Position numbers and translations under genes: made by a program. This document shows, one piece after another, positions 9,238 to 16,939 of a stretch of DNA of 64,000 nt; positions within the stretch are counted from its first letter, which is position 1; each line of letters opens with the position of its first letter. Source of the DNA: Puccinia triticina (taxonomy: Eukaryota > Basidiomycota > Pucciniomycetes > Pucciniales > Pucciniaceae); the NCBI RefSeq assembly GCF_026914185.1, contig NC_070559.1:372001-436000 (forward strand), in the 5' to 3' direction. The notes beneath the pieces were generated by a model. The model was not told where the DNA came from, made no database searches, and saw nothing but the letters and a program-made list of their open reading frames with translations.

Positions 9238-12200
9238 TTGTACGCCTTGCCGCGCGTTTCCTCGCTGCGCTCCAATTGAAGAGAGCGTGCCGCCAACAGA
9301 TCGCTAGTATTCTTCACAGACTCCCAATCAATGCCCAGGAAGGATTCCATCTCCAAATCCAAAGGAAGAACGGCTCGCTGCCCAAAAACAAGCTCGTATG
9401 GAGAGTAGCCGGTGGTCCGCTTGGTCGAGATTCTATCAGCAAAGAGCACCAAAGGAAGAAATTTACGGCAGTTCTTGCCACTTTCGCCAGCCAGTTTCAC
9501 CAGCGCGGCTTTGAGTGGCCCGTGACCGCGCTCAACCATGCCCTGGCCTTCAGGGTAGTAAGGAGTAGAGACCCGATGCTGTCGGGGAAGTGCGCGCAGC
9601 ATGTCGGCCAGCGCGCCTCCAAATTCAGATCCGCCATCAGTCGAGTATGATTGCGCCAGACCGTAGCGCATCGTCCAGTGTTCCTGCAGGAAAGTAGCAA
9701 CAGCCTCTGAGGTTAAATTATTGAGGATTTTGGCTTCCACCCAACCAGAGAAATCATCACGCGCAACAATGAGATATTTAGTGCCACTAGCTTTCAAATG
9801 AACCGCGTCCATCGAGACGCGGCCAAAGACCGTGGACTCTCCAGTCGGATAATGAACTTCTTGAGGCCTGCGGAGGTCCCTCTTTTGACATGCGTCGCAA
9901 CTCTGACACCATTTCGCGACAGCCTGCTTGAGAGAAGGCCACCAAAAGCGCTCCACCACGCGGCGATAAGTTTCCGTAGTGCCTCGGTGGCCCAGACCTT
10001 CATGGAGCTGAATGAGGATCTCGTCCTGTTTTGCGGGAATGGTGACGACAATCTTTGGCAGAGGGCTTCCTCTCTTCATGAGGCGTCCAGACTGTAGAAA
10101 GAATTCCGACGATCTGCGCTTTAGAGCGCGAAACTCCTTAGCATTTAACCCAGCTGGCTTCATAAGAGTGGCTAAAAAACTTTCCATTACGCGCCAATAG
10201 CCCTCCTGAAACCCCGTGTATTCTCGCGAACCAGCCGCGTGGGCGTATCGTGGTCGGATAAGCGGATCCTCCTCATCGAAATCAGACTCCGGGATGGATT
10301 CATCGTCCTCCATAGGGCGCCGCGACAAGCCATCGGGCATGGTGAACGATTTACCAGGCCTATGCACAATATCAAAAGAAAAGAGCTGGATGAACGCCAC
10401 CCAACGCGTCATCGGAGCGTTGGGTAAACTCGGGGAATTGATCATCTGAATGAGTGAATGTGCGTCGACTTGAAGCTCAAAGTGCTGCCCCCAGAGGACA
10501 GTCTGCAACTTCTTGAGGATCCGCGCCACGCCGCACAACTCGAGCTTGGGCTGGGAATACCGCGACTCGACATCGGAAAAGAGAAGGGATTCATAAAGAG
10601 CCGGCCTGTCAAGTCCATTCGCGTCTTCTTGAGTCAGAACTGCGCCTGCCGCGTGAAAACTCGAGTCTACCGCCAATTTGATCTTGCCAGCCTCCGGTCC
10701 GTATTGAATTTTGACCAAGACAATATCGTGACCCACTATAAGCTTGAGCTTCTGAAACGCGGCGTCACACTCAGCCGACCATATCCAGTCGGCGTCTTTC
10801 CGCGTCAGGCGCCGTAACGGTAAACAGATTTCAGAGAGTGGAGGAATGAATATCCGGACGTAGACCACCACTCCTAGGAAACCACGAATCTCGGTTGCAT
10901 TGGCTGGCGTGGGCCAGGAAAGGATCTTGTTGACCTTTGTCTTCGCCATCCGCCGACCTTCCTTGCACACGACGTGCCCCACAATCTCGAGGGCCGGAAC
11001 GCAGGCTGCGAGCTTGGACGTAGAAACAGTGAGACCACTCTCTTCAATCCAAAAAAGAACCCGCTCCAGCGTCGTTGCGTATTCCCAGATAAAACAACAA
11101 ATTCCGGAGTGCCACGGAAGAACTTCATTGTCGTAGTCAGATACCGGGCCCTTGATGCCGCCGTCGTCAATGAAAATCCCAGCGTGATCGGGGATCTCCT
11201 CCTGGAGGATCCACATCATCTGGGCTTGATAAACGGCCACAGAGTTTGTGGCACCCTGAGGCAGACGGGTGAGTTGAAAGCGCCCCAAAGGCGTGTCAAA
11301 AGTGGTTAGGGGCCTAGAGATAGGGTCCAGCGCGCGCTCATCGTAGCCGCCCATGATATCACCCAGACCATAACAAGCGCGTCCGGCGAAAGACTCCACA
11401 AAATCCTCCGTCGCCGGCGGCACTCCCGCGTCTTTGATGGTGACCTTGTTCAAAGGTTGAAGATCATGAACCACACGTAGCCTCCCATTGCTCTTGAGTA
11501 CGCAAAATACGGGGGATGAATAGCTAGAAGTAGATTGCTCATAAAGACCCGTTTCGACGCGCTCGCAGATTAATCTGATGAATTCATCTAGCTTGGCCGC
11601 CGGTATAGGGATCCTTTTCTTCTGCCACGGCTTGTGCTCCACCACAGGGATAATGTAAGGGAGCCCGTATGAATCTTTCAAAAGACCACGCTCCTTTTCC
11701 GTGAAAGCGATCGCCAGGTTGCGTTCCGCCAGAACATTACGGATCAAGTTCAGCTCGTCAGGCCACAGCCAGCCTGCGGGTCCGAAATTTACCATCTCAA
11801 GCCTCTCGGAAGTAACGCGGCCACGCGGCACAAAAGGTCCCGCCAGTGATCGCGGAAGGGGTCGATAAGGATCACGCGACAGAGGTGGTCGACTCAGAGG
11901 GGGGTTCAGACCTTGCGGCATGGCCTGATTGACGGGCTTAACCTTCCTTGAAACCGGCTTGTACTTCGTCGCAAACGTGAGAAACTCGCCGCGCGTCCAC
12001 GTGTCCAGCAGCGCGACTTGCTCTTGAAACTTCAGGCCATGCTCCATCAACCTGTACGTGCGATGCTTGGTGCGATCTTCAAAGGGCGCCTTATCTGCGA
12101 AAGAAAAACGGGGCGAATGTCCTTTGCTCACAACTGTGGCACGCGGTAGGGTACAACAACTAGGTGTAGCATCACGCTCCGGAGGTGCACTTTGGTTGGA

Positions 12201-12929
12201 ACTTACTTTCAGTCCAAAGTCCCTCCACGGTGCCCCAAATTCCACCTCACCGCCCTCACAAGATAAAGAAAATCGTAGATTCACCTCATTGCGGAGGATC
12301 TTTAGTTTTTCCTCGTTGCGGAGGCTCGGGAGTTTAGACTCATCGCGGAGTCTAGTTTTACCCTCATTGCGGAGGACGCCATAGGACGTATCTAGTTTAT
12401 TCTCTTCGCAGAGAGGGGATTGAGACGCTAGTTTATTCTCGTCGCGGAGACGAGTTTGAGAAGATGGGAAGTCGCCTAAAACGGGAGATAGAGGCGAACA
12501 ACCGGCGAGGCTCACAGATGTGGCATGTAATGCTAATGACGACGTAGTAGAACCCTGGGAGGTGCATAACTGGGAGGAACTTACTTCCTGTCTCCCAAAC
12601 CTCCGCGAATTCCCCATATCCTCCATTCCACCCTGCTCCAATAAACCATCGCCGAAAGAAAACGCGCCAAGAGCCGCGCCAGAGAAAGGAAAAGAACCGT
12701 GAGAAAGAACGCCAAGAGAGCCGGAAAGAAGAAGTGACCTGAGATCTGAAGATATGTTTTTGAGAGGTTTAGTGTTTTCTTCATGTTTTTTCGATTTGAT
12801 ATTTTGATTATTGGACGAGAAAATAGAACAAGGCCGGTGAATCTCTTGATGATGAGTTGATCCAGCGGCGCGTGGGCGAGATCCTAGATTAACACGGCCG
12901 CTTGACAGATCAACTTTACTCATAAAAAA
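9147..12929 (-). CDS. pol: Gypsy-type Pol: reverse transcriptase, RNase H, integrase (C-terminus frameshifted)
   Basis: The frame is open from 13016, but translation most likely enters it by -1 frameshifting at 12923-12929, or by restart at the ATGA overlap there. Numbering from 13016: residues 190-250 hold an LRNE/LRDE heptad repeat. Reverse transcriptase follows, with LGDIMGGYD (Asp 553), LPQG and the catalytic FIDD (615-618). RNase H has Asp 783, Glu 826, Asp 851 and Asp 895. The integrase has an HHCC zinc finger (His 1005, His 1010, Cys 1040, Cys 1043) and DDE at Asp 1070, Asp 1127 and Glu 1162. The product would copy element RNA and insert the cDNA. The 1289-codon frame stops early at 9147 because of an indel near 9230; the missing tail is readable in another frame. 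Long open N-terminal sequence between gag and RT has no known domain. Confidence 0.93.
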   Translation of the reverse strand, partial: FFMSKVDLSSGRVNLGSRPRAAGSTHHQEIHRPCSIFSSNNQNIKSKKHEENTKPLKNISSDLRSLLLSGSLGVLSHGSFPFSGAALGAFSFGDGLLEQGGMEDMGNSRRFGRQEVSSSQLCTSQGSTTSSLALHATSVSLAGCSPLSPVLGDFPSSQTRLRDENKLASQSPLCEENKLDTSYGVLRNEGKTRLRDESKLPSLRNEEKLKILRNEVNLRFSLSCEGGEVEFGAPWRDFGLKVSSNQSAPPERDATPSCCTLPRATVVSKGHSPRFSFADKAPFEDRTKHRTYRLMEHGLKFQEQVALLDTWTRGEFLTFATKYKPVSRKVKPVNQAMPQGLNPPLSRPPLSRDPYRPLPRSLAGPFVPRGRVTSERLEMVNFGPAGWLWPDELNLIRNVLAERNLAIAFTEKERGLLKDSYGLPYIIPVVEHKPWQKKRIPIPAAKLDEFIRLICERVETGLYEQSTSSYSSPVFCVLKSNGRLRVVHDLQPLNKVTIKDAGVPPATEDFVESFAGRACYGLGDIMGGYDERALDPISRPLTTFDTPLGRFQLTRLPQGATNSVAVYQAQMMWILQEEIPDHAGIFIDDGGIKGPVSDYDNEVLPWHSGICCFIWEYATTLERVLFWIEESGLTVSTSKLAACVPALEIVGHVVCKEGRRMAKTKVNKILSWPTPANATEIRGFLGVVVYVRIFIPPLSEICLPLRRLTRKDADWIWSAECDAAFQKLKLIVGHDIVLVKIQYGPEAGKIKLAVDSSFHAAGAVLTQEDANGLDRPALYESLLFSDVESRYSQPKLELCGVARILKKLQTVLWGQHFELQVDAHSLIQMINSPSLPNAPMTRWVAFIQLFSFDIVHRPGKSFTMPDGLSRRPMEDDESIPESDFDEEDPLIRPRYAHAAGSREYTGFQEGYWRVMESFLATLMKPAGLNAKEFRALKRRSSEFFLQSGRLMKRGSPLPKIVVTIPAKQDEILIQLHEGLGHRGTTETYRRVVERFWWPSLKQAVAKWCQSCDACQKRDLRRPQEVHYPTGESTVFGRVSMDAVHLKASGTKYLIVARDDFSGWVEAKILNNLTSEAVATFLQEHWTMRYGLAQSYSTDGGSEFGGALADMLRALPRQHRVSTPYYPEGQGMVERGHGPLKAALVKLAGESGKNCRKFLPLVLFADRISTKRTTGYSPYELVFGQRAVLPLDLEMESFLGIDWESVKNTSDLLAARSLQLERSEETRGKAYKKMMESRDESVRYWRRSARVISGNLSRRAS
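12126..12229 (-). repeat. Hairpin module B, between the heptad repeats and RT
   Basis: It has the same architecture as module A: GCTCACA-CTGTGGCA, then GGAGGTGCAC, the loop core AACTTACTT and CCTCCACG. The inner stem has changed on both sides to CTTTGG/CCAAAG, so pairing is kept although the sequence differs. The pol frame is open across it. Confidence 0.8.
12284..12455 (-). repeat. Six small hairpins coding for LRNE/LRDE heptads
   Basis: Six units share a loop of the form (A/G)T(T/C)GCG or TCGC, flanked by short complementary stems: CCTC/GAGG at 12284, 12311 and 12362; TAGACTC/GAGTCTA at 12335-12354; TCTCT/AGAGA at 12401; CTC/GAG at 12438. The stems differ between units but stay self-complementary. 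Translated in the pol frame they give LRNEVNL, LRNEEKL, LRDESKL, LRNEGKT, LCEENKL and LRDENKL. Confidence 0.7.
12510..12607 (-). repeat. Hairpin module C, 5' part of the pol frame
   Basis: Layout as in the other modules: GCTCACA-ATGTGGCA, TAATGCTAATGACGACG in the middle (close to module D), GGAGGTGCAT, inner stem TGGGAG/CTCCCA, loop core AACTTACTT, CCTCCGCG. It lies in the open pol frame between the frameshift signal and the six small hairpins. Confidence 0.8.
12856..12929 (-). promoter_or_regulatory. -1 ribosomal frameshift signal: UUUUUUA heptamer plus long stem-loop
   Basis: In the element sense the heptamer T TTT TTA (12929-12923) is in the gag frame, with the gag stop TGA immediately after it (12922-12920). 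An 8-nt spacer (12922-12915) is followed by a bulged hairpin. GATCAAC (12908-12914) pairs with GTTGATC (12856-12862), GCCGCT (12897-12902) with AGCGGC (12864-12869), and CACG (12893-12896) with CGTG (12871-12874), closing an 18-nt loop. Slipping by -1 gives ...FFMSKVDL and enters the pol frame. The order slippery site, short spacer, stable stem is the classical design for making Gag-Pol. The overlap ATGA at the same spot would also allow stop-restart. Confidence 0.85.
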
Positions 12930-15055
12930 TGACGCCCTTCGACAGGGTCGTCGCGCGCCGTGCTCGAGCGCGTCAGGACCGCCTTCTTCCCATTGCCAGG
13001 AAATTCGCGCTCCCATCGCCCAGAGTCCGTCGCGCAGAGGGAAACTTCAATGCGCCTTCCCGTCGAATCTGGGAGCAAAATCCTCTCGCCAACCTCCGCG
13101 GAAAAACTGAGGGTCGCGTCGAAATCCATGAGAAAGGGACGGCCAAGAATCATGGGTCCGGCCATCCTCGTGATCCAAAAGTGACAGGTGCCCACAATCG
13201 TTTTCCCGATGCGAAGCGGAACATCCTCCGCGACGCCGACCAACTCGCAGGCCTGATTGCCTATGCCATACACAGCAGAAGTGAAATTTACACGCGGGCT
13301 AATGTTGAATTTGTTAGCCATCGCGTCCGAGATTAGATTCAATTGAGAACCAGAATCTACAAGAGGGGAAGCGGTACTCTCCTCGTCTCCTACCAAGCAC
13401 GGCAAGTAACCTAGCGGGCACGAGTAGAGCCGCGGCTCGAATCCGTTCGCCTTGAAATCCACGCCCTCAGCCAACGTACTGGAGGAAACCTTCAGCTCCT
13501 CGGATCCAACCTCGACGCGCTTGCGCGATACCCATCGCTTCATGCCTTCTGCAACAGAAGGCGCCACCGCTAAAAGCTCCGAAACTGACAGGTCTGGAAC
13601 CTTGAGGCCGGAAATCTTCTTGAGCACGCCCTCGACTGCGTTAGGATGATCCTTGGAGATACCACGCTCGAAGCGCACCTTGGGCGCAGCACTAGCCGGC
13701 TTGGCTGGCTGCTCAGAAGCGGGCTGCTCGACGGGAGAAGGGTCCACGACTGGAGAGGCAGGCACCCTCTCAAACAGTTCAGCTTCCATGTCTGAATCAT
13801 CTCCATCAGAGGTGGAGTTACGCGCCAGGGATTTTTTTACAGGCTTCCGTGCAGCAGAAAGGGGAACTACAGGCGCCTTATAAGGCTTCGGCGCCTCGTG
13901 TTTCTTTCGTGCCGGGTCCGCCTCGTAGGATCCGGAAAAAGATTGAGAGGTGACAGCTGGGGGATACCAGGGATCGAGAGAGCCGCATGTAGCGCGAAAC
14001 TCTGGCGTCACTACGCTAGCGGTTGGAGGAGGTTGAAAGGAGGCGACCACGTGTCGTATGGGCCGAGAAGAATCGAAAGGAATGAGTGCCCCATTGGGCA
14101 GGAAGAAATTGTTGCCTTTCTGTTCCACCAGATTGGCCTCTTTATCCTTCTTGAGCTCGAAACAACGCCCAGTGCCGTGTCCTTCGCGATGGCAGTAGTA
14201 ACAAACCAAAGGGCCGCGCTCCGAGGGCGGTACCTTTCCAGAGGGTTGAGAAGACTGAGCCGTGAATTTCTGCTCAAGGCGCTGTTCAAATGACTGCAGC
14301 ATCTGCGAAATCTCGTCGACGGTGGCTGGAGCTTTTACGGGCACAATTGAACCTGTGGGGCGTCGATCTTGCTCCATCTTCTGCATGACATCATTACCCT
14401 GCTTGAAAGGGCCAACGGGAACCGACGTTGAGGTCTTGGGATCTTCAAAAGTGAGAGCCGTCTGACCCTTCATCACATCCGCGACCGCTTCCTTCAGGAT
14501 TTCAAAGGAGGGCAGCTTGAACCTGTTGTCGAGGGTGGTGATCATGGTCTTCGCCTTGATGAGGTGATCGCGGACGCGCTCCTGAACGCCAGCAGAGAAG
14601 GACCGGTAGTAGAGCGTCCTCACTTCCTCCACGGAGTCGATGTGAGATTTGCGCAACAAGTAAGATTGGATCGGCTCCCAGACACGCCGAAAGTCTTGAT
14701 AATCGACAACGGAGGAGACGCCTCCTTTCGCGGCCCACGAATGAGTCAAAGCCTCCAAATCCGGCAGCGTAAAGCGCGCCGTGTCGACCTGACCCCAGTA
14801 CGCAAGCATGGAAGCATTGAGAGAGGACCAAACCGGAGGATCGTAACCGTCTAGGGTCTCCAACACGTCCTTGACTTCGGCCTTGCGCACGAAAAACCTC
14901 ACTTGTTGCGCCATGTCGAATTCTGACGCGCCATCCAAATCCGCGGCCAACTGATAGTCCGACAAGAAACGTTCGACATGTGTACCATCGAAACCCAAAG
15001 CCTTATCCTGTGGCTTGATTTTCACGCGTCTCACGCCACCTCCTGCATTGGCCAT
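12920..15055 (-). CDS. gag: Gag-protease polyprotein
   Basis: The frame opens at 15142 with a non-ATG codon; the first ATG is at 15055, giving MANAGGGVRR. I take that as the start because the upstream part overlaps hairpin module D. Numbering from 15142, the capsid-like region spans about 30-290. A CCHC zinc knuckle has Cys 314, Cys 317, His 322 and Cys 327. A Pro/Ser/Ala-rich linker follows, then a retropepsin-like aspartic protease with VDSGSQ at 595-600 and ILGRPFL about 100 residues later. Gag would form the particle and bind RNA, and the protease would cut the polyprotein. The frame ends at TGA (12920-12922) directly after the slippery heptamer, and pol continues in the -1 frame. The frame has no breaks. 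Confidence 0.93.
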   Translation of the reverse strand: MANAGGGVRRVKIKPQDKALGFDGTHVERFLSDYQLAADLDGASEFDMAQQVRFFVRKAEVKDVLETLDGYDPPVWSSLNASMLAYWGQVDTARFTLPDLEALTHSWAAKGGVSSVVDYQDFRRVWEPIQSYLLRKSHIDSVEEVRTLYYRSFSAGVQERVRDHLIKAKTMITTLDNRFKLPSFEILKEAVADVMKGQTALTFEDPKTSTSVPVGPFKQGNDVMQKMEQDRRPTGSIVPVKAPATVDEISQMLQSFEQRLEQKFTAQSSQPSGKVPPSERGPLVCYYCHREGHGTGRCFELKKDKEANLVEQKGNNFFLPNGALIPFDSSRPIRHVVASFQPPPTASVVTPEFRATCGSLDPWYPPAVTSQSFSGSYEADPARKKHEAPKPYKAPVVPLSAARKPVKKSLARNSTSDGDDSDMEAELFERVPASPVVDPSPVEQPASEQPAKPASAAPKVRFERGISKDHPNAVEGVLKKISGLKVPDLSVSELLAVAPSVAEGMKRWVSRKRVEVGSEELKVSSSTLAEGVDFKANGFEPRLYSCPLGYLPCLVGDEESTASPLVDSGSQLNLISDAMANKFNISPRVNFTSAVYGIGNQACELVGVAEDVPLRIGKTIVGTCHFWITRMAGPMILGRPFLMDFDATLSFSAEVGERILLPDSTGRRIEVSLCATDSGRWEREFPGNGKKAVLTRSSTARDDPVEGRHFL

Positions 15056-15109
15056 CGCGACTGACTGAAAAATGCGGCCTGGAATCGAGAGAGAAAGCGC
15101 TTCCGAGGG

Positions 15110-15209
15110 GCTCACAATTGTGGCAATGTAATGCTTTGACACGAGCGTAGAAAAACCCTAGGAGGTGCACAATTGGGAGGACTTACTTTTAGTCTCCTGT
15201 GCCTCCGCG
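15110..15209 (-). repeat. Hairpin module D, in the leader upstream of gag
   Basis: Fourth copy of the module: GCTCACA-TTGTGGCA, TAATGCTTTGACACG, GGAGGTGCAC, inner stem GGGAG/CTCC, loop core GACTTACTT, CCTCCGCG. It sits about 55 bp upstream of the gag ATG and about 85 bp inside the tRNA-like primer site. In the element sense it contains GTAAGT followed about 76 nt later by TGTGAG. Confidence 0.8.
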
Positions 15210-15291
15210 ACCGAACACTAAAAAAAAGAAAAGAAAAGAAATCGAAGTTTGAAGAGTTGACCGCCAAGCGTCTCAAAACCGTGAAAATCGG

Positions 15292-15341
15292 CGAGACTGT
15301 AAATCTTGAGGTCGCTGGTTTGATCCCGGCTCGGGGGACCA
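15292..15341 (+). other. Primer-binding site extended into a tRNA-Tyr 3' half
   Basis: Two bases inside the 5' LTR, the plus strand carries the 3' half of a tRNA. It has anticodon stem CGAGA/TCTTG around CTGTAAA (anticodon GTA), variable loop AGGTC, T stem GCTGG/CCGGC around TTTGATC, acceptor strand TCGGGGG, A, and CCA at 15339-15341. The anticodon arm matches eukaryotic tRNA-Tyr. A usual primer site needs only about the last 18 nt; here the match covers about 50 nt. No 5' half (CCCCCGA acceptor strand) is present, so this is not a tRNA gene. Confidence 0.85.
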
Positions 15342-15343
15342 AA

Positions 15344-16183
15344 TGTGGAACTCCGTCCGTGCCAAGCGGCGGCAGTTGTTGGAGGGGAAAAGTTTGGGGG
15401 AATGCCCTCCGGGAATTGGTCGCTGAAAAAGTGGGGGAATCTATGAGCGATGGGGTATGGGGGTGTTTGATTTACAACGGCGTTGAGCGCGCGTCGGCGG
15501 GGTTGTGAGTTGAAAAGGGGAGGAGGAGAAAACTGGGAAGAATGAGGGAAGTTTGGGGATGTCGGGGTCGTCGAAGTGCGCCGGAAAGCGGGGTCAGGAA
15601 GAATGAGGATCAACAAGAAAACGCCACGTGCGTGATGAAAGAGTATCCCAATTGTTGGGATGGATAAGGCTCAGAAGGCGCTCAGAGTGCACTGATAAGG
15701 TGATCGGTAAAATTTTTGATAGGAAAATTATGGTTCAGAGTCTTCCCATGCTGTCCCATCATCTGAGTTCGAACTGAACTCAGACTCCGGGCGCAGCACG
15801 CAGCGGGACCTTCATCATACACCCACGCATGCAACAAAACAAAAAAAAGAGAAAACAGACAAAAGGAAACAAAACCAAAACAAAAACCCACACATAAACA
15901 AAACACAAACCAAACCAACCCAGCACATAGCACAACCATCCAACACGCGCTTATGAGAAATGAAACAAACAACTGAGAGCAAAAAAATAAAAGAAAGAAA
16001 GGAAACAAAAGAAAAGATCCAAAACCAATTGTAGAAAGGGAACCAGCACGCCAAAGATCCGGAAAGATTGAGTCCTGAAACGGGTTACATCCGGGAAAAT
16101 TGATCCTCCACGCGTCTTGATGTCTTCCGCGCGCCGTCGCGAGTTTCGAAGTTGACCCCGCGTGTACAAGATTGAACACCACA
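15344..16183 (-). repeat. 5' LTR of the gypsy element
   Basis: It runs TGTGG...CCACA and is almost identical to 7905-8746, followed by the CCGG duplication and then the resumed minisatellite. In the element sense the promoter would lie here, but I could not place a TATA box with confidence. Confidence 0.93.
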
Positions 16184-16830
16184 CCGGTCATCGAGAGGTT
16201 GTAGGCTCTTTGATGGCCGTCTGAACGGTCATCGAGAGGTTTTATCCTCCTTGATGGCCGGCTGACCGTTCATCGAGAGGTTTTAGGCTCTTCGATGACC
16301 GGCTGAACGGTCATCAAGAGCTTTTATCCGCTTCAATGACCGGTTCAGCCGCTCATTGAGAGGTATCCTCTTTGATGACCGGCTGACCGGCGGGTACCCG
16401 TCCAGGTACCTGCCGTCCTTCCCACCAGAATTCTGGACACCCGCACCCGCACCCGGCACCCGCCGGCGGGTACCTGTAGGGCCAAATGGGTACCTGCCAA
16501 CGGGTACCGGGTACCCGGCAACGAGTACCCCTTTGCACTCTTAATGACCTGTACAGACAGGTCATTGAGGGGGGAGCACTCGGCCATTGAGTGGGGTATG
16601 TACTCCACTCAATGGCCATGGAGCGGCATTAAACCCCAGAACGCCGCTTGATGGCCGGTCATTGAGTGGTGTGCACAGGACTCGATGGCCGGTCATCATT
16701 AGTGGAGTACACACCCCAGTTGATGCCCGGTCATTGGGTGGGATGTATATTCCGCTTGATTGCCGTTCATCAAGCGGAGTGTGTACTCCACCCGGTGGTT
16801 GGCCATTGATTGGAGTGTGGGTTGAAGAGA
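16184..16830. repeat. Palindromic ACCGGT minisatellite, right part
   Basis: The array from 6700-7904 continues here with GATGGCCGG/GACCGGTCATC units, a second CACCCG/GGTACC block at about 16385-16525, and more diverged units with TGGAGTACACACC to about 16830. Confidence 0.85.
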
Positions 16831-16900
16831 TCCACCCGGCCAGTTGAGGAGCTTATTACATAAGCCTATCCGAGGAGGCGCTCAGTGTAGGACTCCCGGT

Positions 16901-16936
16901 TGTCACACAAACGTACAGGCGTACGTTAGTGTGACA
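16901..16936. repeat. Palindrome P1 (variant), 36 bp
   Basis: TGTCACACAAACGTAC and GTACGTTAGTGTGACA pair with one mismatch around a 4-nt centre. The core GTACGTTA and outer TGTC/GACA match the 38-bp palindromes at 20.9-33.3 kb, but the flank is TGTCACAC instead of TGTCCACC. Confidence 0.7.
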
Positions 16937-16939
16937 CAC

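Larger units (their letters stand above)
7905..16183 (-). mobile_element. Young Ty3/gypsy-type LTR retrotransposon (8.28 kb), minus strand
   Basis: The element has LTRs at 7905-8746 and 15344-16183, a primer-binding site complementary to tRNA-Tyr, gag-protease, pol in the order RT-RNase H-integrase, and a polypurine tract. It is flanked by the 4-bp duplication CCGG (7901-7904 and 16184-16187) and splits the ACCGGT minisatellite. The two LTRs differ at only a few positions by eye (for example near 8057, 8167 and 8331 versus the matching right-LTR sites) plus homopolymer length, so insertion is recent. Pol carries a frameshift near 9230, so this copy may be defective. Confidence 0.95.

Noticed and set aside
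12929..13336. Plus-strand frames antisense to gag and pol
   Set aside because: Shadow frames of well-supported minus-strand coding sequence.
8866..15209. The four hairpin modules as ordinary introns (GTAAGT...TGTGAG, 74-81 nt)
   Set aside because: Pol is open through modules B and C, and removing one or both would break its frame. No good branch site is seen. Occasional splicing remains possible, so the idea is kept only as a test in the finding.
15292..15341. A genuine tRNA-Tyr gene
   Set aside because: Only the 3' half is present. The acceptor 5' strand CCCCCGA and a D arm are missing, and the position two bases from the LTR fits a primer site.
6700..16830. CRISPR-like array in the ACCGGT repeats
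   Set aside because: Units vary in length and sequence, spacers are not unique, and the organism is eukaryotic. It is a minisatellite.
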